Positions 24,859 to 36,485 of a stretch of DNA of 64,000 nt are shown here, one piece after another. The notes under the pieces were generated by a model. It saw only the letters and a list, made by a program, of their open reading frames with translations. It searched no databases and was not told where the DNA came from. The position numbers and the translations under genes were made by a program. Source of the stretch: Sabellastarte sp. h YS-2021 (taxonomy: Eukaryota; Annelida; Polychaeta; Sabellida; Sabellidae); the NCBI GenBank assembly GCA_964017235.1, contig OZ024940.1, forward strand, positions 29,134,573 through 29,198,572. Direction: 5' to 3'. Each line of letters begins with the position of its first letter. The stretch's first letter is position 1.

Positions 24859-26102
24859 CGTGGGGGCGCACGCCCCCCTTTCAGAGTTTGAAAGCTTTGA
24901 CTTGTGGCTTTTTATCCCTGTCCACACCCCCATTAATCCCCTCCCCCCTAGATCTGCCTCTGTTGGGGAAATATACCTGTTTAAAGTGACACTTGTTTTA
25001 TCTGTGTCACAGTCAAACTGTCCCAATAGCAAAGGGGATTAGGCTCTTTTGTGTCTGTACTAAGTTAGGTCTCATCCTCAAACAAACTGGGGATTACATC
25101 TTTTATGGATAACTGTTTTAATAAACCTTTTTTGTTAACAAGTGTATGTTTAAACATGAGGTAATGAGATATACAATTTACAAAACTGAATTCACTCACT
25201 CCAATTAGTAAATTATGACTGCACTTCTGTGTTTCAATTACAATTTGCTACAATAGCTATAAGATTGTACTGGAAAAAGTTAAATTAAATTGATTTATGT
25301 GTTGTTAAAATGAAAATGATGAAAGAATCAGTTATTTATAATGAAAACGTTTAAAACAAGAAACATTATGGGATACAAATTTAGATTAAAGTATGTTTCT
25401 CTCCAAGTGTGTTTTATAGTTATACAATTGTTCATTACGGAAATCCCCTTTGAAGTTTATTACATGTTATTATGTTCATGACAGTAAACTGCTGTATGTG
25501 TCAGACCATTGAATATAGAAAAAATCCTACTGGAAAAAAAAACTTGATAAAAAACTAGTGTATCAACATATAATCCTAGTAGAAAAAAACCCTTGGAGTG
25601 TTGGAAAAATACCCCAAAAATATGTTACATGCTGTATCCTACTTGGCAGTGCTTGTGTAAATAAGTAATGTGCCATTTTGTTAGAGGGCTTTTATACTGA
25701 GGTATTTTCCACTGCAGGTTTTCACAAAGGCTTTTTTCTGATAGAGGCATTTTCAGTTTACTTGACCATCAGTACGATATATTAAGTGTTTTGATAAGAT
25801 TGGCATTTTGCCCTTCCTGTTAAATAAAATTGCCAACATTTTGTCCTCCCTGCAATTTTGACTGGTGTTTTGTCCTTCAGCATTTTGTCCGCTGGGGTTT
25901 TTGTCTGTGCACCGCATGATTTGTCTCGCTACAAAATGTCCAAGTATGAAATATCGATACCCATGGCAACCCACGCCCCCCCTTTCGGAAAATCCTGTAT
26001 CTGCCTCTGCACAAGGATACCACAAGAACCCCTCTGATATCCCAAAGAGATTGTACACCTATCTTATCATTTAATTTATTTATTGTAGCAATAAAGGACA
26101 GG

Positions 26103-26225
26103 GTTTGAGTACTGTATCGGCGAATAAATCACAAACTTCCAAGTGGAATAATGGACGAAGCTTGATAGGTCTAAGTTCACTATGGCCCGATGTTTGTGAT
26201 TTATTTGACGATACAGTACTCAAAC
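26103..26225. repeat. 123-bp inverted repeat, unit 2
   Basis: Copy of the inverted repeat at 11398-11520. Confidence 0.85.
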
Positions 26226-26467
26226 TTTATCGCTATTATAAAGACCGGTATGATTTTAACAGAAAAACATCTATTTATTCAGTCAAGAAATGTAGTTGTT
26301 TTGGAACTATATCTTTGCTGAATTACAGCCATTTGGACTTCTTTTACAATATTTCATCTCTTGTGTTATAATGTATGCTAGCAACGATGCGCAGTGACAA
26401 GTTTTCGTTCACTGCACATTTCCGGTCTTTATAATTGGGGTTCAACATTGCTTTCAACACATTGTAT

Positions 26468-26595
26468 ACGTCATATCACAACGGGTAGTTTTATGGGCTG
26501 GGGAAACCAGTACATACAGTTGAGTTTCTGTTATGTAAACTGCTGACCAACAGGACGCAACTACCAGCTTTCTCACTAGAGGTTGGGGGATTCTT
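26468..26595 (-). mobile_element. SINE body fragment, unit 2
   Basis: Copy of the fragment at 11763-11890. Confidence 0.65.
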
Positions 26596-27214
26596 GAAGC
26601 CTCTAAAATGCCCACAGTGACCAGATTTATGGACTTTTTGTCACTCTTAAGCCTATACATGAAATCTCATCTGGGAATATATGATTATATTCTGTTTACA
26701 TGTGAGAAAAAGTAAGGCTTTAAATAGATGTTTAACCTCTGTATAAGGGCCATAAATACCCACCCAAGTGACCTTTGAAAAAAATTTTCCGGAATTGGTA
26801 AATCTGACAATACTCTAGCTGTAGTAGATATAACTTCTACATGTAATCTTTATCTGTAAAAAAATTAAGTCCGTCTTTAATCTTAAGGCCACCTGAAGCT
26901 AGACTTGCCACAAATCTCAACTTCTGCATGCTTTTAAGCACTAAATAAGAAATCACAGGTGGATCAGAAATCATGCATGTGTACATAACCACAATTTCTC
27001 CTTACAATCCACAGATGGCAGCACTAGTTTTAATTAGTCGTTTTTATCTCTGATCTCTCCTTTCATTCAGCCTGACAATTTTCCCCTTCAAAATCATAAT
27101 GTACTGATACAGAAATGTGGAATGAAAGGATGTTGCACAAGGCCTAAGTGAATGCCTGTGGCATGAGAGATGGCCTGTCTGGGTATACGTTGGCATCGAC
27201 TTGGTGCAATCTAC
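26591..27214 (+). mobile_element. Helentron-like H2 3' part, unit 2
   Basis: Copy of the fragment at 11886-12509. Confidence 0.6.
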
Positions 27215-27802
27215 TTTTATATGGCAGCAGATTTTTTAAGTTGTTTGTTGTTGTCTCCTGTTGTTAGTCTGGTGTCCTAATAATGGAGAAATATTGAAAA
27301 CAATATTTTTATATAAATTTTAGTGAACATAACATGAAAGGTGATATAACATTAATATACTGTTCTACATTTATTGCAAGTGTGACACATTTTAAAAATA
27401 TACAGTTGATTCTGGTGTGATAGATTTAAAAATGGCGAGTTAGCTACATTTTTTTTAATTATCTACCTTTTTTACTGGCTGGTTCTCATATGTAAAAGTT
27501 TGAATCTCTAACATAGGTGATATGTTTAACAGTTATACATGTCCTCTATAACTCTACAGACTTTTTGTATTGTCTTGTACTCAGCGTGATATCTCAATAT
27601 ACTACAGTACTGAAAGCACTATTTAACCAATCTGACTGTACAGGTACAGCCCCAACTCACAAGTAACTGATATTCCACTAACTGGAAGATAGAGGTTAAA
27701 GGATGACCATTTATCAACCTCCTTGAGATTCTTTAGCCTGGCAAGGGGATAGGACCCAATGACAGAGGACAGCCATTTTAAGTGGTCATCCATGTATCTG
27801 CC

Positions 27803-27875
27803 TGTACCTGGGTTGGAACCTAGTCCTCTGAGTTCCTAGACAAGTATGTTACCCGCTAGGCCACAGTGGCACATA
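27803..27875 (-). mobile_element. tRNA-like SINE head, unit 2
   Basis: Copy of the head at 13098-13170. Confidence 0.6.
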
Positions 27876-27889
27876 GTTGTTCTGACATA

Positions 27890-28715
27890 TGACCTTGAAG
27901 CTCTGCATTCAAGGTCATCCACAGAGTGCTAAAGTAGCCTATGTATCAGACATATATTCCTTATTATTGGTCCTAGAGGTTTGCAATGTGAAACCAACTT
28001 ATAGGAAATCATGGACTGGGAATCTTGTGATGTGATTGGAAATGACCTTGGGCCTTTCCTTCAAGGTCAAATGAGGGTAGCCAAACCTAAAAGTCCTTAT
28101 AACTCGCTTATAATTGGTTCTAGAGGCTTGCAATTTCACACCAGCTCATAGAAAATCATTTTATGAGGACCATAAGCAGAAACATGGGCGACCATTTTTT
28201 GACATTTTTCACATATTTTTCCTGTACCTTAAAATGGTATGTCTGAAAAGTATCAAACTGTATTAGATACAACTTGTATATGTAATAATTGTTTGTGAAA
28301 AATTTGAAGTCTGTAGCTTTAATTTTAAGATCACCTTTAGGTCTTTTAAACGCCTATAGAGACCCAATTTATTAACTTTTTACATCCTTTAAAGCTTTAT
28401 TGCTGTAATACTATGCAAATGATAGATCTGAAATCTCTGGGAATGTCTTAATATGTTATTTTTACATGTGCCAAAATCAAGGTTTTAATTTGAAATTTGA
28501 ACAATCTACACAAATTTAAAAAAAATGACCAAAAATGAAACATTGATTTGGCCAAAAGAAAAACAATAAAAATGAATGAAAAATAATTGATAATTATTGT
28601 GAATCACTCACAATACACATTTTTGCTACAAAAATCCAGTGATTGTCTGTAGCATCAGATAGCCTGCCTAGGGATATATTGATGCCAAGTTGGCACATTC
28701 TAATTTTCATATGAC
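27890..28715 (+). mobile_element. 147-type repeats plus H2 3' end, unit 2
   Basis: Copy of the composite at 13185-14010, with the inverted half-site pair at 27890-27917. Confidence 0.55.
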
Positions 28716-28949
28716 TCATAAGCTATGTGTATTTATTTACCAAAAAATATAAAGTGCAAGCTACATATGCAAGGCACATACCTCATCTATGCACTTGGAT
28801 GCCTACACTTAGTGTCTGTCAGTGTGAATTGGGTGATGCTAGATGGGACACCAGTCACCTTTAACAATAGGGACTGAGTTTGCTTGCAGTGACCTTCACC
28901 TGGTATTATTATCATGAGATAACAGACACAGTTCTGTTGATTTTTACAG

Positions 28950-29019
28950 GTTGTAAACTCCAGTCATGAATACCGAGGAAGATGCAGCAGTACTCTGTTA
29001 TGAATCAGAAAGCCTTGAG
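28950..29019 (+). CDS. Mini coding exon with start codon, unit 2
   Basis: Identical copy of the exon at 14245-14314. The acceptor ends at 28949, the ATG is at 28966, and the GTAAGT donor is at 29020. The same 18 residues end in phase 0. No counterpart was found in unit 3, which is cut or diverged before this point. Confidence 0.4.
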
Positions 29020-29341
29020 GTAAGTATGGAGTAATTGCTTGATTAAGTGATTATTGTATCGACTGGTTAAATCAAGTGGATATTTTGATTTAGCATTCGC
29101 TATACTGCCACGACATGTAGATATTTTTAACATTAACGCTCTCAGAGGAAAGCCACACCAGCTAGGTTAACCAAATTTGCAGCATATCTTCATTGGGAGG
29201 TAAGCTTCTCTGAGACTGAAATAAGCCTCATTCTGTAAAAACAAGATGACCCTATGAGCATTTCTTTGAAAGTTATCTACCTTTTTCTACTGGATGGTTC
29301 TAGAAGGTTGAATCTCTTCATAGGTGATATGTATAACAGAT

Positions 29342-29758
29342 ACCTTGAAGCTCCTTATTCAAGGTCATTCACGTAATGCCAAAGTGCCCTATGTAGTGAA
29401 CTTTAAAAGTGCATATATCTCCCTTATTACTCGTCCTGGAGGTTTTGCATGCAAATGAACCTGTAGGAAATCATAGGCTGGGAATCTCCTGGTGTGGTTT
29501 GATTTGACCTTGAACCCCTCTTTCAAGGTCAAACAAGGACAACCAATCTTAAACATGCGTATAACTTACTTATTATTGGCCCTAGACATTTTCAATGTGA
29601 AACAAACTAATAGGAAATCATGGGCTGGGAATCTTCTGATGTGGTCAGACTTGGCCTTAGGCCCCTTGTTCAAGGTCAAACGATGGGTTACTGACTATGG
29701 TGAGTTGTCTTTCTGGTGGATACAAATTTGAATGCGTTCTCTGATGCGCTAGGTCTAG
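29342..29758 (+). mobile_element. H1 3' part across the unit 2/unit 3 boundary
   Basis: Copy of the fragment at 14637-15047. The CTAG end is at 29755-29758. Six extra bases near 29509 restore TTGACCTTGAACC relative to the unit 1/2 boundary copy. Confidence 0.6.
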
Positions 29759-29995
29759 TTGGTGATTGCATATATTTCAACTCTCTTAAATTAGAGCTGG
29801 TCTCATCAGAGACTGAGGAGTAAAGTTATCCTAAGGTGCAAATTAGCCATGAAATATTATTTAAGAGAAGAGGGTTGGTAAGATATAAATACTCAATTCT
29901 ATATCAAGATGGTGCATGACCCCACACCACTGAAAAATTAATTCACATGAAAAATTAGGGAGCAATTTCTGAGTTCTTGAATCCTGAAACTGCAA

Positions 29996-31050
29996 ACATG
30001 AACAATTCTGCCTCCTGCCAAAAATCCACAAAAACAGAATCCTTGGTAGACCAATTTCCAGTTTAGTTGATAGCTCAACAGCAAATATTAGTAAGTTTGC
30101 AGATGAACAAATAAAACAATATAACCTAAATACAAAGTCACATATTAGAGACACACAAGATTTCACCAGTAAAATCACCCAATTAAAGCCAATCCCAGAG
30201 GGAGCCATTCTAGCCACCCTAGGTGTTACCTCTCTATACACCAACATACTAAATTAGGACAGTATTGCAGCAGTAGCAGACCACATGCACAAAGATCCCA
30301 CAAAAGGGCCCATTGCCACTTACATACTTGACTGACTTAAATTGGTGTTACACAACATTTATTATTAGTTCAACAATTAATTCTATCTTCAAATAGGAGA
30401 ACTGCAATGGGAACCATACTAGCACCCAGCTATGCCAATCTGTTTATGGATAGATTTGAAAGCAAATCTCTAGACAACCATAAACTAAAACCCCCGATAT
30501 GGAGACAATTCATTGATGATATCCTTTAGATATGGACTCATGGAAATGATTCCCTAATAGATTTTGTGAAATATTTTAAAAAGCTCCATCTAACCATCAA
30601 GTTCATTCCAGAGACTAGCAAAGAAAGCATTAATTTCTTAGATACCACAGTAAAATTTAAAGCTTAAAATATAAACATAATTAGCACCTTGTACAATAAG
30701 CCCACATCTGACACACATCTGTTTTTGCACCACACCAGTGCTTATCAAGAAACTGTTACTAAGAATATGGACAATATCTCAAATTAAGAAGAATTTGCAC
30801 CCTATACACAGCTTTTAAATTTAATGCTGCTAAACTTGTACAATATCATGTAAAAAGAGGATAATACTCCTGAACCAACTCACAATACCAAAGAGTATTG
30901 AAATTGAGCCAGACAGATTTACTGGAAGGATTAATATAAGGGCTGCTCAAAGACTCCCCCAGTAACGGTCAAAAGGTTCATAATGTGGAGCTTTAAAGAA
31001 AAATCTTATGTCAGAAACCTCACATTGGGTACAGGAGACTAGCAAATCTG
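29996..31050 (+). pseudogene. Penelope-like element reverse transcriptase relic, unit 3
   Basis: Copy of the unit-2 relic. FIDD is at 30509-30520 and the same inactivating stops are present. Confidence 0.8.
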
Positions 31051-31316
31051 AAAAATATTTGAACCAGTATTAAAATATACTTGTGATGTCATGTTATTGT
31101 TAAAAGTGTATTTTTCATCATGGTATTTGAATTTACAGAATTAACAGAATCTGGCAAAACGTAGTAATTAAAATACAATGTCTTTCAATGCAACATAATA
31201 GTGGTCATTCAGCACATCCTTAATTGGTTTAAGTGTTATGGTGATTAATATTAAGCAATAATATTGAAGTTAACCTCATTACATTTGTCTACTTTCTTCT
31301 TGTGGCACAAAATAAT

Positions 31317-31675
31317 TATATCCCCAGACGAAAGTCGGGCATATCTTGGTTTCACATCTGTCACACCACCACCGCCTCCACTGCTGTAAATTTTGACTTG
31401 TGTGTGTGGTAACTCCAAAATGCTATTTCCTCCTTATATATGCCATATGTTTTTTTCCCAAATGTAATAACTACATGTCCATATAAAATGCAGAAAGAAT
31501 TATTCATTGTATCTTAAATCGGGGATTCTTTGGATCATGCATGGTCATCGCACGTGTACATTTCCGTATACCAGTTCGCGTCCACAGATTTCTTGTGTTC
31601 AACCTACAAGCCATATTTCTTTTGAGATTCCTATAAAACTTTGCACGTGGCTTGCTATGGCAGAGATCTGGCCAC
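31317..31675 (+). mobile_element. Helentron-like family H2, 5' end fragment, unit 3
   Basis: Unit-3 copy of the fragment at 1752-2100. Confidence 0.55.
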
Positions 31676-31698
31676 CCTTTTATTAGCCCAGGAACAAA

Positions 31699-32512
31699 TT
31701 GTATCCACTAGAAAGAAAACTTACCAAAGTCATTCAACCATCGCTTAATCTTGAAGGACGATGAAATCTGATCACATCAAAAGATTCCTAGCCCTTGATT
31801 TCCTATAGGTTGGTTTCACATTGCAAACCTCTAGGACCAATAATAAGCAAGTTATAAGCACTTTTAAGTTTTGGTATCCTTGTTTGTCCTTGAAGGAGGG
31901 GTCCAAGGTCAAATCAGACCACATCAAAAGAATCCCACCCCATGATTTCCTATAACTTGGTTTGACATTGCAAACCTCTAGGACCAATAATAAGTGAGTT
32001 ATAAGCACTTTTACGTTTGGCTATCCTCGTTTGACCTTGAAGGAGGGGTCCAAGGTCAAATCTGACCTCACCAAAAGATTGCCAGCCCATGATTTCCTAT
32101 AGGCTGGTTTACCATACCAAACCTCTAGGATCAATAATAAGGGAGATATAAGTACTAGTCATGACTGACAAAGAAACAGCCATGGCGGCCATCTTGTTTT
32201 TCAAAATGAGGCCAAAAATATATCCAGTCAAGTTTGTGTAATGAGGAACATATCCTGATCTGTACCTATAATACCCTTTGCTCTAGAGGGCCAAGAAAAG
32301 TCCTTGCTTAAAGTCAAATAAATGTCCCTGATAGCCATCTTGTTTTTCAAAATGAGGCCAAAAATATTCCCAGGCAAGATTTTATGGTTCTTAATATATT
32401 CTGCAAATTTGAGAAGGCCAGCTATAATATTTTTTTGTTAGAAATCTCTCTACACACTGCTGCAACAGCATCGGTGTAGTGAAGCAAAATCCATAGTATC
32501 CGGTGGATACAA
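31699..32512 (-). mobile_element. Helentron-like element H1 with three 147-bp repeats, unit 3
   Basis: Counterpart of the unit-2 element at 16988-17802, with the same monomer number. Confidence 0.6.
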
Positions 32513-32645
32513 TGAAGGCGATGTTAGGTTTATGTCAAAACATGACAAATGGACAGACGCAGGATTGGATGCACATATGGGGTTTTACAACCTCTTGACC
32601 ATGGCCTTCCTTTTTATTGACTGTCTTTACATTCTGAAGCCATAG

Positions 32646-33150
32646 CATCAATAATAAGGGACAAATAGGGATGTTTTAGTGTGAAGACCCCATTTAACCT
32701 TGTACCGGGGATTTAAGGTCAAATTCAACACCTGGAAAAGATTTCCAGGCCATGACTTCCTGCAAGTTGTTTCACATTCCAAACCTCTAGGACCAATATT
32801 AGGAAAGATATAAGGCCTTTTTAATAGGATAACCCTGTTTGACATTAAACATGTGATATGGCAGCCATTTTGTTTTTGAACTAGGCCAAAATTACTATCA
32901 GGCTAGCTTTTCTAGTCATACAGCTTTTGTGCAAATTTGATGAAGCTAGCTAGATTTAGAAGATTTAGAACATGATTTTCAAACAAGTAACTATTGTGGC
33001 CATTTTGTTTTTCAAAATGAGGCCAAAATTTAGTCAGAGACAGGTTATCATAGCCAAAAACATTCCAAATTTGGTGAAGATATCTCAATAAATGAATGAG
33101 ATATTAAGGTTTATGCAAAAACATGATGAACAGACAGACACAACTACAGA
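32646..33150 (-). mobile_element. Second H1-related fragment, unit 3
   Basis: Copy of the fragment at 3229-3740. Confidence 0.45.
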
Positions 33151-33303
33151 GGGTGTTTTATAACAAGCTAGTTTCATGATAGGATAAGACTTGAAGTGAT
33201 AAAATTGAGAAGAAAAAGACTGGAAGTAATAAGACAATGACTGGAAGTGATTAGGACAAGATGAGAAGTGACTAGGACAAGCTGGTTTACAGGAGGGTGT
33301 AGG

Positions 33304-33341
33304 GTCGGTGAAATATCAAACATGTTTGATATTTTGCCGAC
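33304..33341. repeat. 38-bp palindrome, unit 3
   Basis: Unchanged copy of the palindrome at 3887-3924. Confidence 0.9.
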
Positions 33342-34148
33342 TCAACAAGACAAGCCATGAAACTACAACTGACCCTAACCAACTCTGTAAACATTGCTCT
33401 CAATCCTCGAAAAATTCTTAGTTACCAACAAGATGGTCCCAGTGGAATACCCCTATAACTCACAGACAGACAACTATAACCTCCTAATGCAAGCCAGTAT
33501 ATATAAATGTCCTTATAAAATATGAAGTTAAATATCATTAAACAGTCCCGTGTAATTCTTAATTACCCATTTCATTTGACAAACTTTCTGTCATCCAAAC
33601 AAAATCTAACTATCTCCACATGGTTGAATAATGGAGACTCAACTCTAAATTTAGTTGCAAATTTCTTATTTTGACACATTTTGTTGTTGCTAAAGCAATC
33701 TGTTCTTAGATTCTGTTTCAGACACTCTCAGTGTAGATTGGTCTTAGGTAAACATTTCACTCACTAGTATGTTAAGTGCATGTGTTTGAACTTGGCCTCC
33801 TCTCAGTGTGATTAACACATTGCCTTGATATATAAGGGAGGAGGTTAAATAATTTATCACAATGACATAAATTTTAAAAGTAAACTAAGCAGGTTACTTA
33901 AAATTATCTGAAATAATGAAATACTTTTTGTTTTTGAAAATACATATGAGCTGAGAAAACAAGATTATTTGAAAAGTTTTTATCTGTGATTGGCACTTCA
34001 AGTAAGCATTATAGTAGCCTTGCTGAAGACTCAAATTTCTTTTACAGTTAGGGAAAGTTTTCAGTTCAGATAATGGAGTTTCAGTTTCTATAATACACTC
34101 ATACGCCTACTTACTATTAAGCTGTCTAGTTAGGTTCTATCTCTTAAC

Positions 34149-34583
34149 ATGTACGAGTGTTTTATGAAAACCAAATATCTGTGTGCAAAGAATCACAATT
34201 TTTCTGGCAATCTGCATAAGATAAAATATCATTCCCTCCCTCTCGCCAAGATAAGGACACTACCCCTGATAAACCAAAAATCTGCACCAGATTGGGAAAA
34301 CACATTTTGTCCCAAGCTTGTGAAAGTTATTGAATTTACAAGCCACCACACAGGTAAAACAAACAAGTGCATTAATTTACCAAATCCCATGTTAATCACT
34401 TGTGAAATCAGTCACATAATTTATCTGATGGAATGTATGAAATGTGGATATCAGTACATTGGGGAAACAGGTAACCCACAAAATGGGTGCTACAAAAATA
34501 CTGTATATAAAATATTCCCTGTCTCAGAATCGGTTGTCGAGTCAGCACAATCTAGTTTATTTAGTATTTCACATAGTGCCTAA
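34149..34583 (+). pseudogene. Penelope-like GIY-YIG endonuclease relic, unit 3
   Basis: Same frame as the other two relics, but residue 99 is cysteine (CMKCGYQYIGETG), the ancestral-looking state for this family. Other changes include H72N, Y98-region codon differences and F128S. This copy is the older branch. Confidence 0.7.
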
Positions 34584-34593
34584 TACCTTTATA

Positions 34594-34762
34594 TCGATCA
34601 TATGTCAATGGGTAGTAAGAAATGAAGGGGAAACCTGTGCATACAGTTGGTCAAGGATCCATACTGTAAACTGCTTACCAAAGGCAAACAACTGCCAGCT
34701 TTCAAAATCTGACCTTAGGTTCGAGGGGAGTGTGTTGCCACTATTTCACCATGACCCCAAGA
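34594..34762 (-). mobile_element. tRNA-derived SINE piece, unit 3
   Basis: Diverged copy of the SINE piece at 5178-5345. Confidence 0.6.
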
Positions 34763-35427
34763 GGCAAATTTGTGTACAAAAGGAGAAAATGAGGTTTGAT
34801 ATGTGAAGCTAATTTATAGAAAATCATGGCCTGGGAACCATCTTATGTGGTCAGATTTTACCTTGGGCCCCTCCTTCAATATAAAATGTGGACAGCCAAG
34901 GGTAAAAGTGCTTATAACTTGCTTGACAAGTTAAAACATGTAGCAGTTCAAATATATAGAATAGCTGCAGACAGCTTTGTGTATTTTGGAAAAAAAGCAA
35001 TCCCATATAAAAAAGAAAACACAAACCTGCTCTACTGCAGAAACCTACAGACAGTAAATCTCTGCTTATCTAAGTAGGGTCACATGACTGAAAACTGCCT
35101 TCCAGTTTGGCTGTTCCATTATGCAAACATGAAATATTTTTGCCACAATTCACACTGTATTAGAGGCCTTTTCTAGCTATCCTCAGTTTAGCAAAGCTAA
35201 ATTAATGTGTGGAAACATTATGAGACATTATTACAATGCAATCAGACACTTGTGTCTATAGCTATAAAAATGCCGGTTACAAGGCAAGGCTATTAATTAC
35301 ATGGTCTTTTTTCTCAGCTTTTTAGAGGAGTTGGGATGGAAAATTCCTAGTCTTGCAATAACACTCATAAAACCTTCTGCACAAACTTTCTGGGGAAATA
35401 ATGTGAATTCTGGGTAGGCTTTATGCC

Positions 35428-35629
35428 CATGCGCACACCAAAGGAGACTATCTTAATAAACTGGGAACTTGTTACCTATGGTATATACTCGATACAGCAT
35501 GTTGTGTGTAAAGTATTGTGCGGATTCAAGCATGCTTTCAAAATACATGAAAAGGGTATCAGAGTGATATTTGTTGAAAGCTTTGTAGTATGGGGTAGTT
35601 TACCCTACTCAGCATTTCATCTGTTCAAG
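35428..35629 (+). promoter_or_regulatory. Candidate promoter / noncoding first exon of the NLR gene (block M3)
   Basis: Starts with CATGCGCA at 35428-35435, an NRF1-like half-site, and ends 201 bases later in CTGTTCAAG followed by GTAGGT (donor at 35630). The CARD exon acceptor lies 477 bases downstream, so this fits a noncoding first exon with a short 5' UTR intron. The 3' part (AGAGTGATA..., TATGGG-TAGTT, CTGTT-AG/GTAGGT) is shared with the blocks ending at 9086 and 23793. The whole block is also the diverged counterpart of those ending at 6317 and 21024. The transcription start is not determined. Confidence 0.45.
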
Positions 35630-35694
35630 GTAGGTTATTTATAAAAATAACAGGTTAGCATGACAGGTTAGGGTTACAGTAAGAGGGCATAAAC

Positions 35695-35856
35695 TCACAC
35701 AACGGTTTTCATTCTTTTGGTGCCTTTGGTGGGTTCCTTGTCAGCTTCTTTCAACTTGTTTGAAGCTTCTTGTAGGATTGTCAAAGTCTCATTGCTCATA
35801 AGCATTTGATGTGGAACCACTATATATGTAGTGGGCAGTGGACGGACTCTCTCCAA
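35695..35856 (-). other. Short minus-strand coding-like relic, unknown
   Basis: A minus-strand frame read from 35856 to a stop at 35695-35697 has a protein-like composition. It contains VVPHQMLMSNETLTILQEAS and then a Lys/Glu-rich tail ending KTVV. An in-frame ATG lies at 35799. There is an upstream in-frame stop and no clear acceptor, so it is probably a transposon or gene fragment. It sits in the short intron between the candidate noncoding exon and the CARD exon. Family not recognised. Confidence 0.25.
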
Positions 35857-36106
35857 ATTTAGCACATATACTTACATGTCAGGTTCTTTTGCAAGCAATC
35901 ATGAAATATGTGATAAGCAGTATACATTAAATATTAAAACGACATTTGTTGACAATGTTTTGTAAATGTTTGCTCTGAAAACATTTTAAAAACTCTTAGT
36001 AGCAACTGGTTTTCATACCGATCATTTTAAAACATTTTTGAAATGTTTTAAATGGATATGATATTGTCATTTTAGAATTTAATATATCCATACATTGCTT
36101 TTTCAG

Positions 36107-36485
36107 AGAGAGGAGTACAATATGGCTGAGGAAACAAAAACCAGTAGAGAAGACCTGTTGAAAGCTGCAATATCTCATGAAAAGAAAGACCTATCAGAGA
36201 TAGTTGATGTGACTGATTTCTTGAACATTCTGTATTCAAAGGATGTCATTGGTCAGAGAGAAAAAGAGGAAATTGAAGCATGTTTGACAAACAAAGGACC
36301 AACTAATGCAGCAGACTTGTTTTGGTCAATGCTACTGTCAGATAAAATACCAGTAGTGAGATTTTATGACACCATAAAACAGGGGAAAAGTGAAGCTTCA
36401 GACTGGCTTTGTAAAATACTGGATGAGTTTGTAGCAAAGGTTAAATCTGGAGAATGGCCTTTGCATGGAGAACCAGATTTGAAAA
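36107..36485 (+). CDS. NLR gene, first CARD-like coding exon (ATG at 36122)
   Basis: First clear coding exon of an NLR-type immune receptor. The acceptor is a pyrimidine-rich tract ending in CAG at 36104-36106. Fifteen bases later an ATG (36122) sits in good context (A at -3, G at +4), starting MAEETKTSRE. The exon encodes 121 codons plus one base and ends at 36485 before GTAGGT; reading on meets a stop at 36512-36514. Residues about 8-95 look like a death-fold domain, best a CARD: helix-rich, with a DVTDFLNILYSKDVI stretch, an EKEEIEACL stretch and a later ASDWLCKIL helix. CARDs in NLRs make homotypic contacts with signalling adaptors in the cytosol. A DED or another death-fold class cannot be excluded by eye. 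The donor leaves phase 1, which matches the NACHT exon at 61230. Acceptor and ATG are both well supported; the domain class is inference. Confidence 0.75.

Larger units (their letters stand above)
14826..29536 (+). repeat. Tandem segmental duplication, unit 2 (hybrid)
   Basis: Full-length 14711-bp copy. Diagnostic bases up to 18780 match unit 3 and differ from unit 1. From 18863 on they match unit 1 and differ from unit 3. This makes it a chimera of the two flanking units. Confidence 0.95.
29537..35640 (+). repeat. Tandem segmental duplication, unit 3 (partial, diverging rightward)
   Basis: Nearly identical to unit 2 up to about 33560. Substitutions appear from 33573, increase after 34580, and similarity becomes weak and indel-rich after about 35080. 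It ends near the candidate first-exon donor at 35630. The part matching unit coordinates 6.3-14.8 kb is absent here, and the NLR CARD exon follows instead. Confidence 0.9.

Noticed and set aside
36095-36121. Upstream non-ATG start for the CARD exon
   Set aside because: The bases before 36107 are the intron pyrimidine tract and CAG acceptor. The ATG at 36122 has better context.
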